Numbered from the stretch's first letter, positions 41,593 to 50,758 are shown. The stretch is DNA of 64,000 nt from JAKPUX01 sp035353815 (GCA_035353815.1 DAOQAG010000020.1:5628-69627); one strand, 5' to 3'. The notes: generated by a model from the sequence alone, not told the origin. Made by a program: numbers and translations.

Positions 41593-44500
41593 ATGAAAAA
41601 ATCGTTATGGTACATTCTGGGCGTCATGCTCCTGGCACCGGTCATGCTCCTCGCTGCGGGGCAGGCAGGTTCCATGCTCACCTTCGATGGCACCAATGAC
41701 GCCGGACTAGTGGTGGATAATCCCCTGCTGGATAACCTCACCGGTAATTATACCCTCGAAGCCTGGTTCAAAGCCAATGGCTATACCAACAATGACCGGC
41801 TCCTGGACCGTAATGGCGTTTTCGCCGTCGCGCTCGGCCCCAATAACACCATCCAGTTCCTGCGCCCCAGCAGCCCCGAGCTGGCCTCGCCGAACAACAC
41901 GGTCACCCCGGGCTGGCATCACGTCGCCATCCGCGTCCAGACCGTCGGTGTGAACTATGTCGGCACCCTCTTCTTTGACGGCAATCCGGTAGCCACCCTC
42001 AATCATCCCAGCCTGCTGCTGCCGGCGAGCACCGAGCCGATCTATATGGGCAACCGTACCGGTTTCGATCGTCCGCTCAACGGCTCGCTCGACGAGATCC
42101 GCATCTGGTCGGTCGCGCGTACCGACGCCGAGATCAAGGCCAGCCGTGCCCTGCCCCTGACCGGAGCGGAAGCCGGCTTGCTGGCCTACTACAAGCTCGA
42201 TGAAGGCGCCGGCCAGACCGCCGGCGATGCGACCGTCAACAATCTGGATGCCAGCCTCGGCTCCAATCCCTTGCTCGCCGATGTCAACGATCCGGCCTGG
42301 GCGGCCTCCACGGCCCCCATCGGCATGAATCTGCTGGCTCCCAACGGCGGCACTCTGGCTGCCGGATCCCCGCTGAATGTCACCTGGGCGGTCAATCCCG
42401 AACTCACGACCGTGCACGTCCTTTTCAGCTTTGATGGCGGCAGCAAATGGTACCTGCTGGCAGCCAATGCCCCCAACAACGGCTCTTTCGCTACCGTGGT
42501 CCCCGGCTATCCGACCGCGCAGCTGCGCTACCGTGTCTCCAGCCCCGTCGACGGCACCGTCTATGATGACAGCGACGCCAATATCACCGTTGACATGACC
42601 GGCTTCACCCCCACCTCGATTACCAAGGAAGGTGAAGCGGCTACGCTGGCCAATTATATGTATGTGGGCGTTGACGGCCGTGCCTTCGGCTGCAAATTCA
42701 TCTTCTCCTCGCGCGATGTCAGCAGCAATCCCGGTATCGGCACCATCACCTTCAACGTCGCGACTCCCGGCCTCTACGTGATCTGGGCGCGCGCGCTCGG
42801 CGCCGGCAGCACCCGCAACTCCTGGCTGGTCAAGGTCGACGGTGGTTCCGAGTATGTCTGGGACACCAACAAGGGGTACAAATGGACCTGGGACCGTATC
42901 AGCGACCGCGGCACCACGGGCATCCCGAACGTCTCGGCGCAGCTGGACCCGGTCTACTTCTATCTCACCGCCGGCAATCATACCATCCAGTTCCGCGGCA
43001 AGGAACACTACACCCGTCTCGACCGCTTTGTCGTGACCAATAATCTCACGCCCGACTGGTGGGGCGGCGATCCTGCCGAAATGATCCATATCATCGCGCC
43101 CCCGGAAGAGAGCCATGCCGAGATCGTGCGCAATACCCCCTACGAGATCAAGTGGATCTCCTCCAATATCTCGAGCAAGGTGACCATCGAGTATCAGAAG
43201 CATGACACCGATGCCAACTGGATCCTGATTGCCCAGGATACCCCCAATGATGGCTCCTACATCTGGACGGCTCCGGATGAGCTCCTCGACAAGGCCCACA
43301 TCCGCATCTCCGAGGAGGATGGCGAGTGCCCGGTCGACCAGACCTGGGAAACGGTGCACGTCATCAATCCGCCGCCCGAAATCCTCGTCACCGCGCCAAA
43401 TGGCGGCGAGACCTTCTATTTCGGCAACAAAACCAACATCACCTGGACCAACAAGTACTACACCGGCACGGTCAATGTGCTCTACAGCATCGACAATGGC
43501 AAAGCCTGGACCGGCCTCGCCACCAATCTCACCAACACCGGCACCTATGAATGGACCCTTCCCCAGGTCGATTCGGACTCCTGCCTGGTGAAGGTCATGG
43601 ACAAGGCGACCGGCATCCCGGTGGATGTCAGCGACAAGGTCTTCTCGATCCGCAAGAGCCAGCCGCTGCCCGGCGGGATCACCGTCAGCGAACCGAACGG
43701 CGGCGAAAAGTGGGAAGTCGGCAGCGTCCATGCGATCACCTGGACGGTCGATAACTACGACAGCCCGGTGAATGTCTATCTCTCCCTGGACAGCGGCGCC
43801 AGCTGGGCCACCCTGGCCACGGGCATCCCGGCTCTGGGCGTGTATGAATGGACGGTTCCCAACAGCCTCTCGGCCCAGTGTCTGATCAAGGTGGCGGAGG
43901 CGAACAGCGGCACCCCGGTCGATCTCAGCGACGCGCTCTTTGCCATCGTTGCGGCTGGCTCGATTCCGCCGGTTGCCAATTACGCCCTCGCCTTCGACGG
44001 CCTCAACGACCTGGTGACGGTCCCGAACGCCCCCTCGCTGAATATCAGCGGCGCCTTCACCATCGAGTTCTGGATGAAGACCGATCAGCCGGCGCAGAGC
44101 TGGCGGCGCATTCTCGAAAAGGGCGCCTGGGATGAGTATTATGTCTCCTTCTACGGCTCCACCGGCCGGATGTGCGGCGCTGTGCGCACGACCATCCCCG
44201 GCGGCACCCGCATGACCAACCTCCTCGGCCCGTCGACGGCCCTGGTCAGCGCCAACACCTGGCTGCATGTGGCCGGCACCTTTGACGGCGCCACCGCCAA
44301 GATGTATGTCAATGGCGTGCTCCAGTCGACCCGGACCGGCACGGCTTCGCCGCGCAGCCTGCTCAATGATCTGATCATCGGCGGCGCCAAGCACGGTGAT
44401 ATCTACGAATATCACTTCCGCGGCGTGCTCGACGATCTCCAGCTCTGGAACATCGCCCGCAGCGAGACCGATATTAAAGCCACCATGTTCGCCAACCTCA

Positions 44501-45024
44501 GTGGTACCGAGGCGGGTCTGGCGGCCTTTTATCCCTTCAACGAAGGCAATGGCCAGGTGGTTTACGACCTGACCCCGAACAACAACGACGGCCGTATGGG
44601 CAAGCTCGCGGAAGCTGATGAATCGGATCCGACCTACGTGCTCAGCGACCGGCCGACCTCTCTCGCCAGCCTGGCCGCTCTGCCGGTGGCCGCCCTTCTG
44701 GCCGAGGAAGAAGCCGAGCTGATGGTGGTTCCGGAAGAATATGCGCTGCTGCAGAATTATCCGAACCCCTTCAATGCCGGCACGACCATCACCTTTGATG
44801 TGCCCAACTCCACCAGCGAACAGGTCCATGTCCGGCTGTCGATCTTTGATCTCCAGGGACGCACGATCCGGACGCTGATCAATGCCCCCGCGCAGTCGGG
44901 TCAGCATCAGGTTCTGTGGGACGGCACCAACGACGACGGGCTTATGGCCTCCTCGGGCGTCTATTTCTATCGCCTCCAGGCCGGCAACTATGTCGAAACC
45001 AAACGGATGATCATGCTCAAGTAA
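41593..45024 (+). CDS. Large T9SS-exported LamG/Ig-like domain protein, 1143 aa
   Basis: AGGAG lies upstream. A signal peptide (ends MLLAAGQ) leads to a LamG/concanavalin-A-like domain (MLTFDGTNDAGLVVDNPLL to LLAYYKLDEGAGQ, residues about 28-220). A carbohydrate-binding-like middle region holds GLYVIWARALGAG and WLVKVDGGSEYVWD. Three Ig-like modules follow with the NGGETFYFGNKTNITWTN / SIDNGKAWTGLA / GTYEWTLP pattern. A second LamG domain (ALAFDGLNDLVTVPNAPSLN to GLAAFYPFNEGNGQ) precedes a T9SS sorting domain from LLQNYPNPFNAGTTITFDV to KRMIMLK. It is likely a surface protein that binds glycans. No catalytic site seen. A terminator follows. Confidence 0.87.
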   Translation: MKKSLWYILGVMLLAPVMLLAAGQAGSMLTFDGTNDAGLVVDNPLLDNLTGNYTLEAWFKANGYTNNDRLLDRNGVFAVALGPNNTIQFLRPSSPELASPNNTVTPGWHHVAIRVQTVGVNYVGTLFFDGNPVATLNHPSLLLPASTEPIYMGNRTGFDRPLNGSLDEIRIWSVARTDAEIKASRALPLTGAEAGLLAYYKLDEGAGQTAGDATVNNLDASLGSNPLLADVNDPAWAASTAPIGMNLLAPNGGTLAAGSPLNVTWAVNPELTTVHVLFSFDGGSKWYLLAANAPNNGSFATVVPGYPTAQLRYRVSSPVDGTVYDDSDANITVDMTGFTPTSITKEGEAATLANYMYVGVDGRAFGCKFIFSSRDVSSNPGIGTITFNVATPGLYVIWARALGAGSTRNSWLVKVDGGSEYVWDTNKGYKWTWDRISDRGTTGIPNVSAQLDPVYFYLTAGNHTIQFRGKEHYTRLDRFVVTNNLTPDWWGGDPAEMIHIIAPPEESHAEIVRNTPYEIKWISSNISSKVTIEYQKHDTDANWILIAQDTPNDGSYIWTAPDELLDKAHIRISEEDGECPVDQTWETVHVINPPPEILVTAPNGGETFYFGNKTNITWTNKYYTGTVNVLYSIDNGKAWTGLATNLTNTGTYEWTLPQVDSDSCLVKVMDKATGIPVDVSDKVFSIRKSQPLPGGITVSEPNGGEKWEVGSVHAITWTVDNYDSPVNVYLSLDSGASWATLATGIPALGVYEWTVPNSLSAQCLIKVAEANSGTPVDLSDALFAIVAAGSIPPVANYALAFDGLNDLVTVPNAPSLNISGAFTIEFWMKTDQPAQSWRRILEKGAWDEYYVSFYGSTGRMCGAVRTTIPGGTRMTNLLGPSTALVSANTWLHVAGTFDGATAKMYVNGVLQSTRTGTASPRSLLNDLIIGGAKHGDIYEYHFRGVLDDLQLWNIARSETDIKATMFANLSGTEAGLAAFYPFNEGNGQVVYDLTPNNNDGRMGKLAEADESDPTYVLSDRPTSLASLAALPVAALLAEEEAELMVVPEEYALLQNYPNPFNAGTTITFDVPNSTSEQVHVRLSIFDLQGRTIRTLINAPAQSGQHQVLWDGTNDDGLMASSGVYFYRLQAGNYVETKRMIMLK

Positions 45025-45041
45025 TCTCCTCCGCATCAATT

Positions 45042-45079
45042 AAAAAGGCGGCCCGTCGTGTGACGGGCCGCCTTTTTTT
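45042..45079 (+). terminator. Intrinsic terminator after the LamG protein gene
   Basis: AAAAAGGCGGCCCGTC and GACGGGCCGCC arms with a GTGT loop, then seven T residues. Confidence 0.93.
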
Positions 45080-45216
45080 GTGCCCTGGGCCGGAGTCTGA
45101 GACAAACTGCCGCGCTGCGCCTCGCCCCAGGAAGACGGCCGCTTCGTACCGCAGCCATGCGGCCGCCGCGCCCAAAGACGGAAATTTACCGCGCCGCGCC
45201 CCGGCCGGCCGCAGGC

Positions 45217-46038
45217 CTAGGGCGTCGTGAACTCTAGCTGCAGCTCCTGATAGACGGCGGCATCAAAGAGGTTGCGCTTGAACATGCGTTCGGCCAGCAG
45301 CAGCCGCTTGTTGCGCATACGTTTGTTGGTATTGTTGAGGGGGGAATAGCGATGCGGATTGATAATGACCGACGCCAGGCGGATCGACTCGGCGGGGGTC
45401 AGTTCTGCGGCCGGCTTGTGAAACCAGGTGCGCGCGGCAGCCTCGGCGCCATAGACGCCGTCGCCCCACTCGATGACGTTGAGGTAGAGTTCAAGGATGC
45501 GCCACTTGCTGAGCTGGGCCTCCATGCGGCGCGCGATCAGGGCTTCCTTCACCTTGCGCCAGGGCGTGCGCGAAGGGTTGAGGTAGAGGTTCTTGGCCAG
45601 CTGCTGGGTGATGGTCGAGCCGCCGCGCACCACCTTGCCTTTTTCGCGGTTTTTCTCCATCGCCTGCCGCATCTCCTCCCAGTCAAATCCCTGATGCTGG
45701 AAGAACTTGTCGTCCTCGGAGATCAGGACCGCCTCGCGCAGAAAGCCCGAGATGCGTCGTCCCGGAACCCAGATATACGACCGTCGCAGTTTGACGCCCG
45801 CTTCCCGGGCCCGGGCTTCGCGATACTCCATCATCGCGGTAGTGGTCGGTGCGGCCGTCTGCAGCCCGGCGACATCCGGGAGGGTCAGCCAGGTCAGGAG
45901 CACAAAGAGCAGGCCGGCCAGGAGCAGAGCGGCCAGGATAAGGCGCCCATAGTGCCGCCGCGCGCCGGCCGGGGGCGGAGCCTCCGCAGCCGGAGTTGCG
46001 GCCGAGCCCGGGATATATCCTTCGTCGGCGCCGCTCAT
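45217..46038 (-). CDS. mtgA: Monofunctional peptidoglycan transglycosylase, 273 aa
   Basis: A GT51 enzyme that polymerises lipid II into glycan strands, anchored in the inner membrane by residues 33-52 (LILAALLLAGLLFVLLTWLT). GT51 motifs are present in order: LISEDDKFFQHQGFDWEEM with the catalytic Glu, KVVRGGSTITQQLAKNLYL, SRTPWRKVKEALIARRME and LELYLNVIEWGDGVYGAEAA. No transpeptidase domain follows, as expected for MtgA. The start overlaps the stop of the T9SS propeller gene by 4 bases (ATGA), an odd pairing of a wall enzyme with a surface protein. Confidence 0.94.
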   Translation of the reverse strand: MSGADEGYIPGSAATPAAEAPPPAGARRHYGRLILAALLLAGLLFVLLTWLTLPDVAGLQTAAPTTTAMMEYREARAREAGVKLRRSYIWVPGRRISGFLREAVLISEDDKFFQHQGFDWEEMRQAMEKNREKGKVVRGGSTITQQLAKNLYLNPSRTPWRKVKEALIARRMEAQLSKWRILELYLNVIEWGDGVYGAEAAARTWFHKPAAELTPAESIRLASVIINPHRYSPLNNTNKRMRNKRLLLAERMFKRNLFDAAVYQELQLEFTTP

Positions 46039-48419
46039 TTGAGCAGGATCAGTTTGCCGGCGCGCTGCCCGCCACTGGCGCTGAGGCGGTAGAGGTAGAG
46101 GCCGCTCGGCAGGCCGCCGCTGTTCCAGGTGATGCGGTGGTGGCCGGCGGGCAGCGCGCCGTCGACGATTCGTACCGCCTCCCGGCCGGCCGCGTCATAG
46201 AGAATCAGCCGCACCTGCCCGGCCTGGGGCAGATCAAACGCAAAGGTCGTCGCTGCGTTGAAGGGATTGGGGTGGTTCTGATAGAGGGTCAGGTGCCGCA
46301 GAACCGCCCCAGCCGCCACCGCAATGGACTGCAGCAACCGGCTCTGGCCGTCAAGATCCACCTGACGCAAGCGGTAGTGGAGCAGGACGGAGCCACCCCC
46401 CGGCTGGTCGATATAGTTGTACTCGGCCGGGGAGACGCTGGTCCCCTGGCCGGGGACAAAGGCAATCGTCTCCCAGGCCCCGCTGCCGCGGCGTTCGAGA
46501 TAAAAACCCCAATTATTGGTTTCGCTGGCCGTGCGCCACGTCAGATGCACCGCGCCGGTCGCGGCATCGTAGCGGCCCGAGAAAGCCGCCAGTTCCACCG
46601 GCAGGCCGCCATCGCTGGTGCGCAGCAGGGTGCCATTATCGCCGGCTGCAGCGCCGACATGCAAATCGATAAAGCTGATCGCATTGAGCGCAGCCACCGT
46701 CGGGGAAGCGAGCAGGCGCCAGGAAGCGCCGCTGTCATCGCTGCGCAGGATCAGGCCGCCGGCTCCGGTGATATAGCCCACCTGGGGGGAGGGAAAGACC
46801 ACCTGCTCGAGCGAAGCCGTCGCCGGCACGCCGCTGACCGCAACCGCGCTCCAGGTCAAGCCGCGATCGCTGCTGCGCAGCAGGGTGGCGTTGGCGCCGA
46901 CGATCACCGCATGCTGTGCATCGCCAAAGGCGACGCTGTTGAAACTTGCACTGCTGCCGGCATTGATCTTGCTCCAGAGGGCGCCGCCGTTGACCGTGCG
47001 CAGCACGGTGCCGAGCAGGCCGACCGCCAACCCGGTATCGGGCGAGGCAAAATGGACGCCCTGCAGCGCCAGTCCATAGGATGAATTGGTCTGGTTGCTC
47101 CAGGTTACGCCGGCGTTGGTGGTCCGCAGGATCGCCCCGCCGGTGCCGACGACGGCGCCGATGCGGTGGGTGACAAAATGGATGTCATAAAAGCTGGCTG
47201 AAACCGGCAACCCGGTGATCGAACTCCAGTTCTCGCCGCCATTGCTGGTGCGCAGCAGGACGCTGCTGGCGCCGACCACAAAGCCGCTGTCGGGGGTAAT
47301 GAAAAAGCAATCCTCGAGGAGCACGCCGACGCGGCGGAGCTTGACCGCCCAGCTCTGCCCGCCGTCACCGCTGCGGAAGATCATCCCCTTGCCAGAGGAA
47401 TCGCCGACCGCGATGCTGAGGTTGGCATCGGCGAGGCAGATCCCGCGCAGCTTGGCGGAGCTAAAGCTTTTCAGGGCGCTGCTCCAGGTGAGGCCGGCGT
47501 TGGCGGTGGTCAGCAGAATGCCGCCGTCACCGCAGAGCGCACCATGGCTGACGCTGCTGAAGGTGATCCCCGCAAGGCCGCCGCTGACACCGCTGCTGAG
47601 GGGTGTCCAGGTGATTCCGGCATTGGTCGTGGCATAGAGGCTGCCGCTGCTGCCGCAGAGATAGCCGTTGGCGGCATCGGTGAAATGGAGGGCGCGCAGG
47701 GTGGGATTACTGGTGAGGGCCGACTGCAGGCTCCAGAATTCCCCTTTGGTGAGGCTGCGGTAGACCCGGCCGAGGTCGCCGACGGCGAGGCCGATATTCT
47801 CTCCCGGAAAGGCCAGGGCGCGGATGGTGGTGCCGCTGGCAGCCCAGGACCAGGCCGACCAGGTGCTGCCGCCGTCGAGGCTGCGCACCAGCGCGCCTCC
47901 AGCCCCGGCAGCATAGGTATAATCGATGCCGTTGGAGGCGATGGTATACAGCGCCGCGGTGGTATGACTGTCGCGCACCTCCCAGGTATCGCCGCCGTTG
48001 TAGGACTGCCGGATGGCGCCGTTGGCGCCGGCGATGAGTAAGGTATTCTGGTCAAAACCGTAGATGGCATAGTAGCTGGTGGTATCCGGCGAGGGCAGCT
48101 GCTGAAAAGAGTCACCGCCATCGCGGGTGCGGAGAATAGTCCCTTTGGCGCCGACGATCACGCCGCTGTCCGCATTGAAAAAGACGAGGGCATGGAGTTC
48201 GGTGGTTACGCCGCTGGCACGCGCCTGCCAGGAAGCGCCCTGGTCGTCGCTGCGCACGATCGTGCCCTGCTTGCCCACCGCGTAGAACGCGCTGCTGCCC
48301 GCCTTCTGCACGGCATTCAGGGTATTGCCCTGAGGCAGGGGATTCTGCCAATACCAGCCGGTTTGGGAAAGGACTGGCGCCGCCAGCCACATCGTCATGA
48401 AGAAGATACGATATTTCAT
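46035..48419 (-). CDS. T9SS-exported YCF48/BNR-like beta-propeller protein, 794 aa
   Basis: Start 48419 is chosen for AAGGAG just upstream, with a signal peptide ending PVLSQ. About ten or more repeats of the type GxxGxIxRTxDGGxxW follow (AVGKQGTIVRSDDQGASW, IVGAKGTILRTRDGGDSF, IAGANGAIRQSYNGGDTW, VVGTGGAILRTTNAGVTW, AAGDNGTLLRTSDGG), the pattern of YCF48-like propellers. A beta domain (FSGRYDAATGAVHLTWRTAS) and a T9SS sorting domain from LYQNHPNPFNAATTFAFDL to GKLILLK complete it. Function is unknown; such propellers are common T9SS cargo. mtgA follows with a 4-base overlap. Confidence 0.87.
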   Translation of the reverse strand: MKYRIFFMTMWLAAPVLSQTGWYWQNPLPQGNTLNAVQKAGSSAFYAVGKQGTIVRSDDQGASWQARASGVTTELHALVFFNADSGVIVGAKGTILRTRDGGDSFQQLPSPDTTSYYAIYGFDQNTLLIAGANGAIRQSYNGGDTWEVRDSHTTAALYTIASNGIDYTYAAGAGGALVRSLDGGSTWSAWSWAASGTTIRALAFPGENIGLAVGDLGRVYRSLTKGEFWSLQSALTSNPTLRALHFTDAANGYLCGSSGSLYATTNAGITWTPLSSGVSGGLAGITFSSVSHGALCGDGGILLTTANAGLTWSSALKSFSSAKLRGICLADANLSIAVGDSSGKGMIFRSGDGGQSWAVKLRRVGVLLEDCFFITPDSGFVVGASSVLLRTSNGGENWSSITGLPVSASFYDIHFVTHRIGAVVGTGGAILRTTNAGVTWSNQTNSSYGLALQGVHFASPDTGLAVGLLGTVLRTVNGGALWSKINAGSSASFNSVAFGDAQHAVIVGANATLLRSSDRGLTWSAVAVSGVPATASLEQVVFPSPQVGYITGAGGLILRSDDSGASWRLLASPTVAALNAISFIDLHVGAAAGDNGTLLRTSDGGLPVELAAFSGRYDAATGAVHLTWRTASETNNWGFYLERRGSGAWETIAFVPGQGTSVSPAEYNYIDQPGGGSVLLHYRLRQVDLDGQSRLLQSIAVAAGAVLRHLTLYQNHPNPFNAATTFAFDLPQAGQVRLILYDAAGREAVRIVDGALPAGHHRITWNSGGLPSGLYLYRLSASGGQRAGKLILLK

Positions 48420-48537
48420 AGTCGCTCCTTCGCTCTGACCCTCACTCCAGCGCAGAAAGATGAGCTGCAGACGGCATGTTGCGGTTAGGGTGTATGCAGC
48501 CGCTCTCTCTGATCCAATATGCAAAGGTTACACAAAA

Positions 48538-48566
48538 TATCAAATAAAAAGTTTGCACCGTGTCAA
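48538..48566 (-). promoter_or_regulatory. Promoter candidate of the propeller gene
   Basis: On the minus strand TTGACA (48561-48566) stands 17 bases from TTGATA (48538-48543), about 120 bases before the start. Confidence 0.5.
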
Positions 48567-48636
48567 TTTTTATTGAAAACAAGAGATTAATTGGTTAAGT
48601 TGAAAGGAAGAAAAGGCAACCGCTGAAAGAACTTCT

Positions 48637-49944
48637 ATGACAGCCAACGCAATCATTGCCAGGAAGCGCGACGGATTTGCCCTGAATCCCGAAGAGATCC
48701 AGAGCCTCATCTCCGCCTACGTCCAGGGCACCATTCCCGACTATCAAATGTCCGCGTGGCTGATGGCGGTCTATTTGCGCGGCATGGATGCCAGGGAGAC
48801 CGCCACCTTGACCCAGGCTTTCCTCGATTCCGGCGCACGTCTCGACCTTGGCGACATCCCCGGCCGGAAAATCGACAAGCACAGCACCGGTGGCGTAGGC
48901 GACAAGGTCTCATTGATCCTCGCCCCGCTGATGGCGGCCGTAGGGGTCCGCGTGCCGATGATTTCCGGCCGCAGCCTCGGCCACACCGGCGGCACCCTCG
49001 ACAAGCTCGAGGCCATCCCCGGCTTCCGCACCGACCTCTCTCCCCAGGCTTTTCACGACCAGGTGGCCGATCTCGGTGTCGCCATGATCGGCCAAACCGA
49101 CGACCTGGTCCCGGCGGACAAAAAGATCTACGCCTTGCGCGACAGCACCGCGACCATCGACTCCATCCCGCTCATTACCGCCAGCATTCTCAGCAAAAAA
49201 CTGGCCGAAGATCTCGACGGGCTGGTCATGGACATCAAATGCGGCCGTGGCGCCTTTATGCGCGAAATGAGCCAGGCGGAGGCTCTGGCGCATAGTATCC
49301 TGCGCACGGCGGCACTGCACCGCCTGCCGGCTGTCGCGGTGATCACCGATATGGATCAACCCCTGGGCTATGCCGTGGGCAACTGGCTGGAAGTGCGCGA
49401 AGTGCTCCAATCGCTGCAGGGCCATGGCCCGGAAGACCTGATGCAGGTCACCTACGCCCTGGGAGCGCAAATGCTGCAGCTCGCGGGCTACAAGGGGACG
49501 GCACAGCAGGCCATGAGCCAGCTCCAGAAGGCCATCATCAGCGGGGCTGCGCTGCAGCGGTTTGAACGTATGGTGGCAGCCCAGGGGGGAGAAACAAGAG
49601 TCCTCCGCGACCCCGGCAGTTATCCGGGCGCGCGCCTCCAGCAGCATTTCCGCGCCCCCCGCAGCGGCTTTGTGACGGAGATCGACGCGCTCCGCATCGG
49701 CGAGGCGGTTATACGTCTCGGCGGCGGGAGGATGACCAAGGCGGACCGGATCGATCCGGCAACCGGGGTGATCCTCGGTAAAAAACGCGGCGACGAAGTG
49801 AGCAAGGGCGAGGTGCTGGCGATCATTCACGCCAGCCAGCCGGCGGCGGCCAGTGCGGCGCTGGAGCTGGTTCGCAAGGCGTTTGTCATTGCCACGCAGC
49901 CGGCGCCCCTGCGCCGCACCATTCTCAAAATCATGCGCGAGTAG
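48637..49944 (+). CDS. pdp: Pyrimidine-nucleoside/thymidine phosphorylase, 435 aa
   Basis: Phosphorolysis of uridine or thymidine to base and (deoxy)ribose 1-phosphate in the cytoplasm. The sequence follows the Bacillus Pdp pattern: IIARKRDGFALNPEEIQSLI, VQGTIPDYQMSAWLMAVYLRGM, KIDKHSTGGVGDKVSLILAP with the phosphate-binding loop, SGRSLGHTGGTLDKLEAIPG, LVPADKKIYALRDSTATIDSIPLI and DIKCGRGAFM. The length is typical. The ribosome site is unclear. It stands alone, divergent from the propeller gene; it could supply pentose phosphates but is not linked to the LacI-type locus. DeoA is the alternative name. Confidence 0.95.
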   Translation: MTANAIIARKRDGFALNPEEIQSLISAYVQGTIPDYQMSAWLMAVYLRGMDARETATLTQAFLDSGARLDLGDIPGRKIDKHSTGGVGDKVSLILAPLMAAVGVRVPMISGRSLGHTGGTLDKLEAIPGFRTDLSPQAFHDQVADLGVAMIGQTDDLVPADKKIYALRDSTATIDSIPLITASILSKKLAEDLDGLVMDIKCGRGAFMREMSQAEALAHSILRTAALHRLPAVAVITDMDQPLGYAVGNWLEVREVLQSLQGHGPEDLMQVTYALGAQMLQLAGYKGTAQQAMSQLQKAIISGAALQRFERMVAAQGGETRVLRDPGSYPGARLQQHFRAPRSGFVTEIDALRIGEAVIRLGGGRMTKADRIDPATGVILGKKRGDEVSKGEVLAIIHASQPAAASAALELVRKAFVIATQPAPLRRTILKIMRE

Positions 49945-49974
49945 CGGCGCCGCTCGGCCCCCCCCCAATAAAAA

Positions 49975-49988
49975 CTGGTTCCCACCCG
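49975..49988 (-). repeat. Single inverted partial copy of the GTGGGA core
   Basis: The plus strand reads CTGGTTCCCACCCG, so the minus strand is CGGGTGGGAACCAG. This is intermediate between the GTGGGAGCCAGAT core of the 18.5 kb array and the GTGGGAACAAGAT core of the 50.1 kb array. Confidence 0.5.
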
Positions 49989-50142
49989 AGTTTAATTATA
50001 ATAAAATAAGTATTTAAAGGGCATAAAAAGCTTGTTAAAATAAAAAAAGGTTTCCTCATTATAGTCGTGCAAAACATAACAGGAGGCAAATTACGGACGT
50101 CAAGAATCGAATCCAGAATAGATTGAATCGAGTCAAGATGTC

Positions 50143-50425
50143 AGGTGGGAGCAAGATTTGGGGGGTCCACGGCGCCAGATGTCAGGGTGGGAACAAGATT
50201 TCGGGGGGCACCCGGCGCAAGATGTCAGGGTGGGAACAAGATTTCGGGGTCCACGGCGCCAGATATCAGGTGGGAACAAGATTTCGGGGGGGTACCCGGC
50301 GCAAGATGTCAGGGTGGGAACAAGATTTCGGGGGGTACACGGCGCAAGATGTCAGGGTGGGAACAAGATTTCGGGGGGTACACGGCTCAAGATGTCAGGT
50401 GGGAACAAGATTGGGGGGTACTCTG
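50143..50425 (+). repeat. 42-bp GTGGGAACAAGAT tandem array upstream of tRNA-Asn
   Basis: Seven units begin at 50145, 50187, 50230, 50270, 50314, 50357 and 50399 (spacing 40-44). Each reads GTGGGAACAAGATTTCGG plus a G run, then a TACACGGCGCAAGAT-type tail and GTCAG; the first unit has GAGCAAG. Open frames cross the array because the period is near a multiple of three, but they run into the tRNA gene. The rest of the 49945-50488 gap is A+T-rich with no gene. Confidence 0.92.
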
Positions 50426-50437
50426 ATGAATAAAATC

Positions 50438-50466
50438 TTGACTTTTATACCGATTTTTTCTATATT
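50438..50466 (+). promoter_or_regulatory. Promoter of tRNA-Asn
   Basis: TTGACT (50438-50443), a 17-base spacer and TATATT (50461-50466). The -35 starts 39 bases after the last array unit begins, the same distance as at tRNA-Leu. Confidence 0.88.
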
Positions 50467-50488
50467 ATCGAACGCAATAAAAATGCAT

Positions 50489-50561
50489 TCAGGTGTAGCT
50501 CAATCGGCAGAGCGGGTGGCTGTTAACCACTAGGTTGTAGGTTCGAGTCCTACCACCTGAG
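50489..50561 (+). tRNA. tRNA-Asn (anticodon GTT)
   Basis: The acceptor TCAGGTG pairs with CACCTGA (50554-50560), discriminator G. D stem GCTC/GAGC. Anticodon stem GGTGG/CCACT (last pair G-T) with loop CTGTTAA, giving GTT. T arm GTAGG-TTCGAGT-CCTAC. CCA is not encoded. It is a single-gene unit with its own promoter and terminator. Confidence 0.96.
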
Positions 50562-50669
50562 CCCAGAAAGGCTTCCATAAGGAAGCCTTTTTTCTTGTCG
50601 TTATTTAGCCAGCCGAGCCGGCACCGGCCCACCTGAGCCCAGAAAGGCTTCCATAAGGAAGCCTTTTTT
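50553..50669 (+). repeat. Duplicated tRNA-Asn 3' end plus terminator (50553-50593 and 50629-50669)
   Basis: A 41-base exact direct repeat at a 76-base offset begins at CCACCTGAGCCC (last 9 bases of the tRNA) and continues through the terminator hairpin and T run. Between the copies lie 35 unrelated bases. Confidence 0.92.
50569..50593 (+). terminator. Intrinsic terminator of tRNA-Asn
   Basis: GGCTTCC and GGAAGCC arms with an ATAA loop, then six T residues. Confidence 0.93.
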
Positions 50670-50670
50670 T
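50645..50670 (+). terminator. Second, duplicated copy of the tRNA-Asn terminator
   Basis: Identical hairpin with seven T residues, part of the 41-base duplication. Confidence 0.9.
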
Positions 50671-50729
50671 AATGGTCCACCTCCCTGATCCCGCAGCCCC
50701 CTCCCCGCCGCCTCCGCTGAAAAAAGGCC

Positions 50730-50758
50730 TTGCCTTGCGCCCTGAATTTGTGTAATAT
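50730..50758 (+). promoter_or_regulatory. Promoter candidate of the DUF3160 gene
   Basis: TTGCCT (50730-50735), a 17-base spacer and TAATAT (50753-50758), about 70 bases before the start. Confidence 0.6.

Noticed and set aside
41707..45039. 1110-codon open frame antisense to the LamG protein gene
   Set aside because: It is a mirror of high third-position G+C in a well-supported gene; its translation has no domain, ribosome site or signal.
50143..50425. CRISPR array
   Set aside because: The whole unit repeats, with no unique spacers between constant repeats, and no cas gene is present in the window.
50123..50533. Open frames across the 42-bp array, reading as a repetitive Gly-rich protein
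   Set aside because: The frame is open only because the unit length is near a multiple of three; all three frames are similarly open, there is no ribosome site, and the frame ends inside tRNA-Asn.
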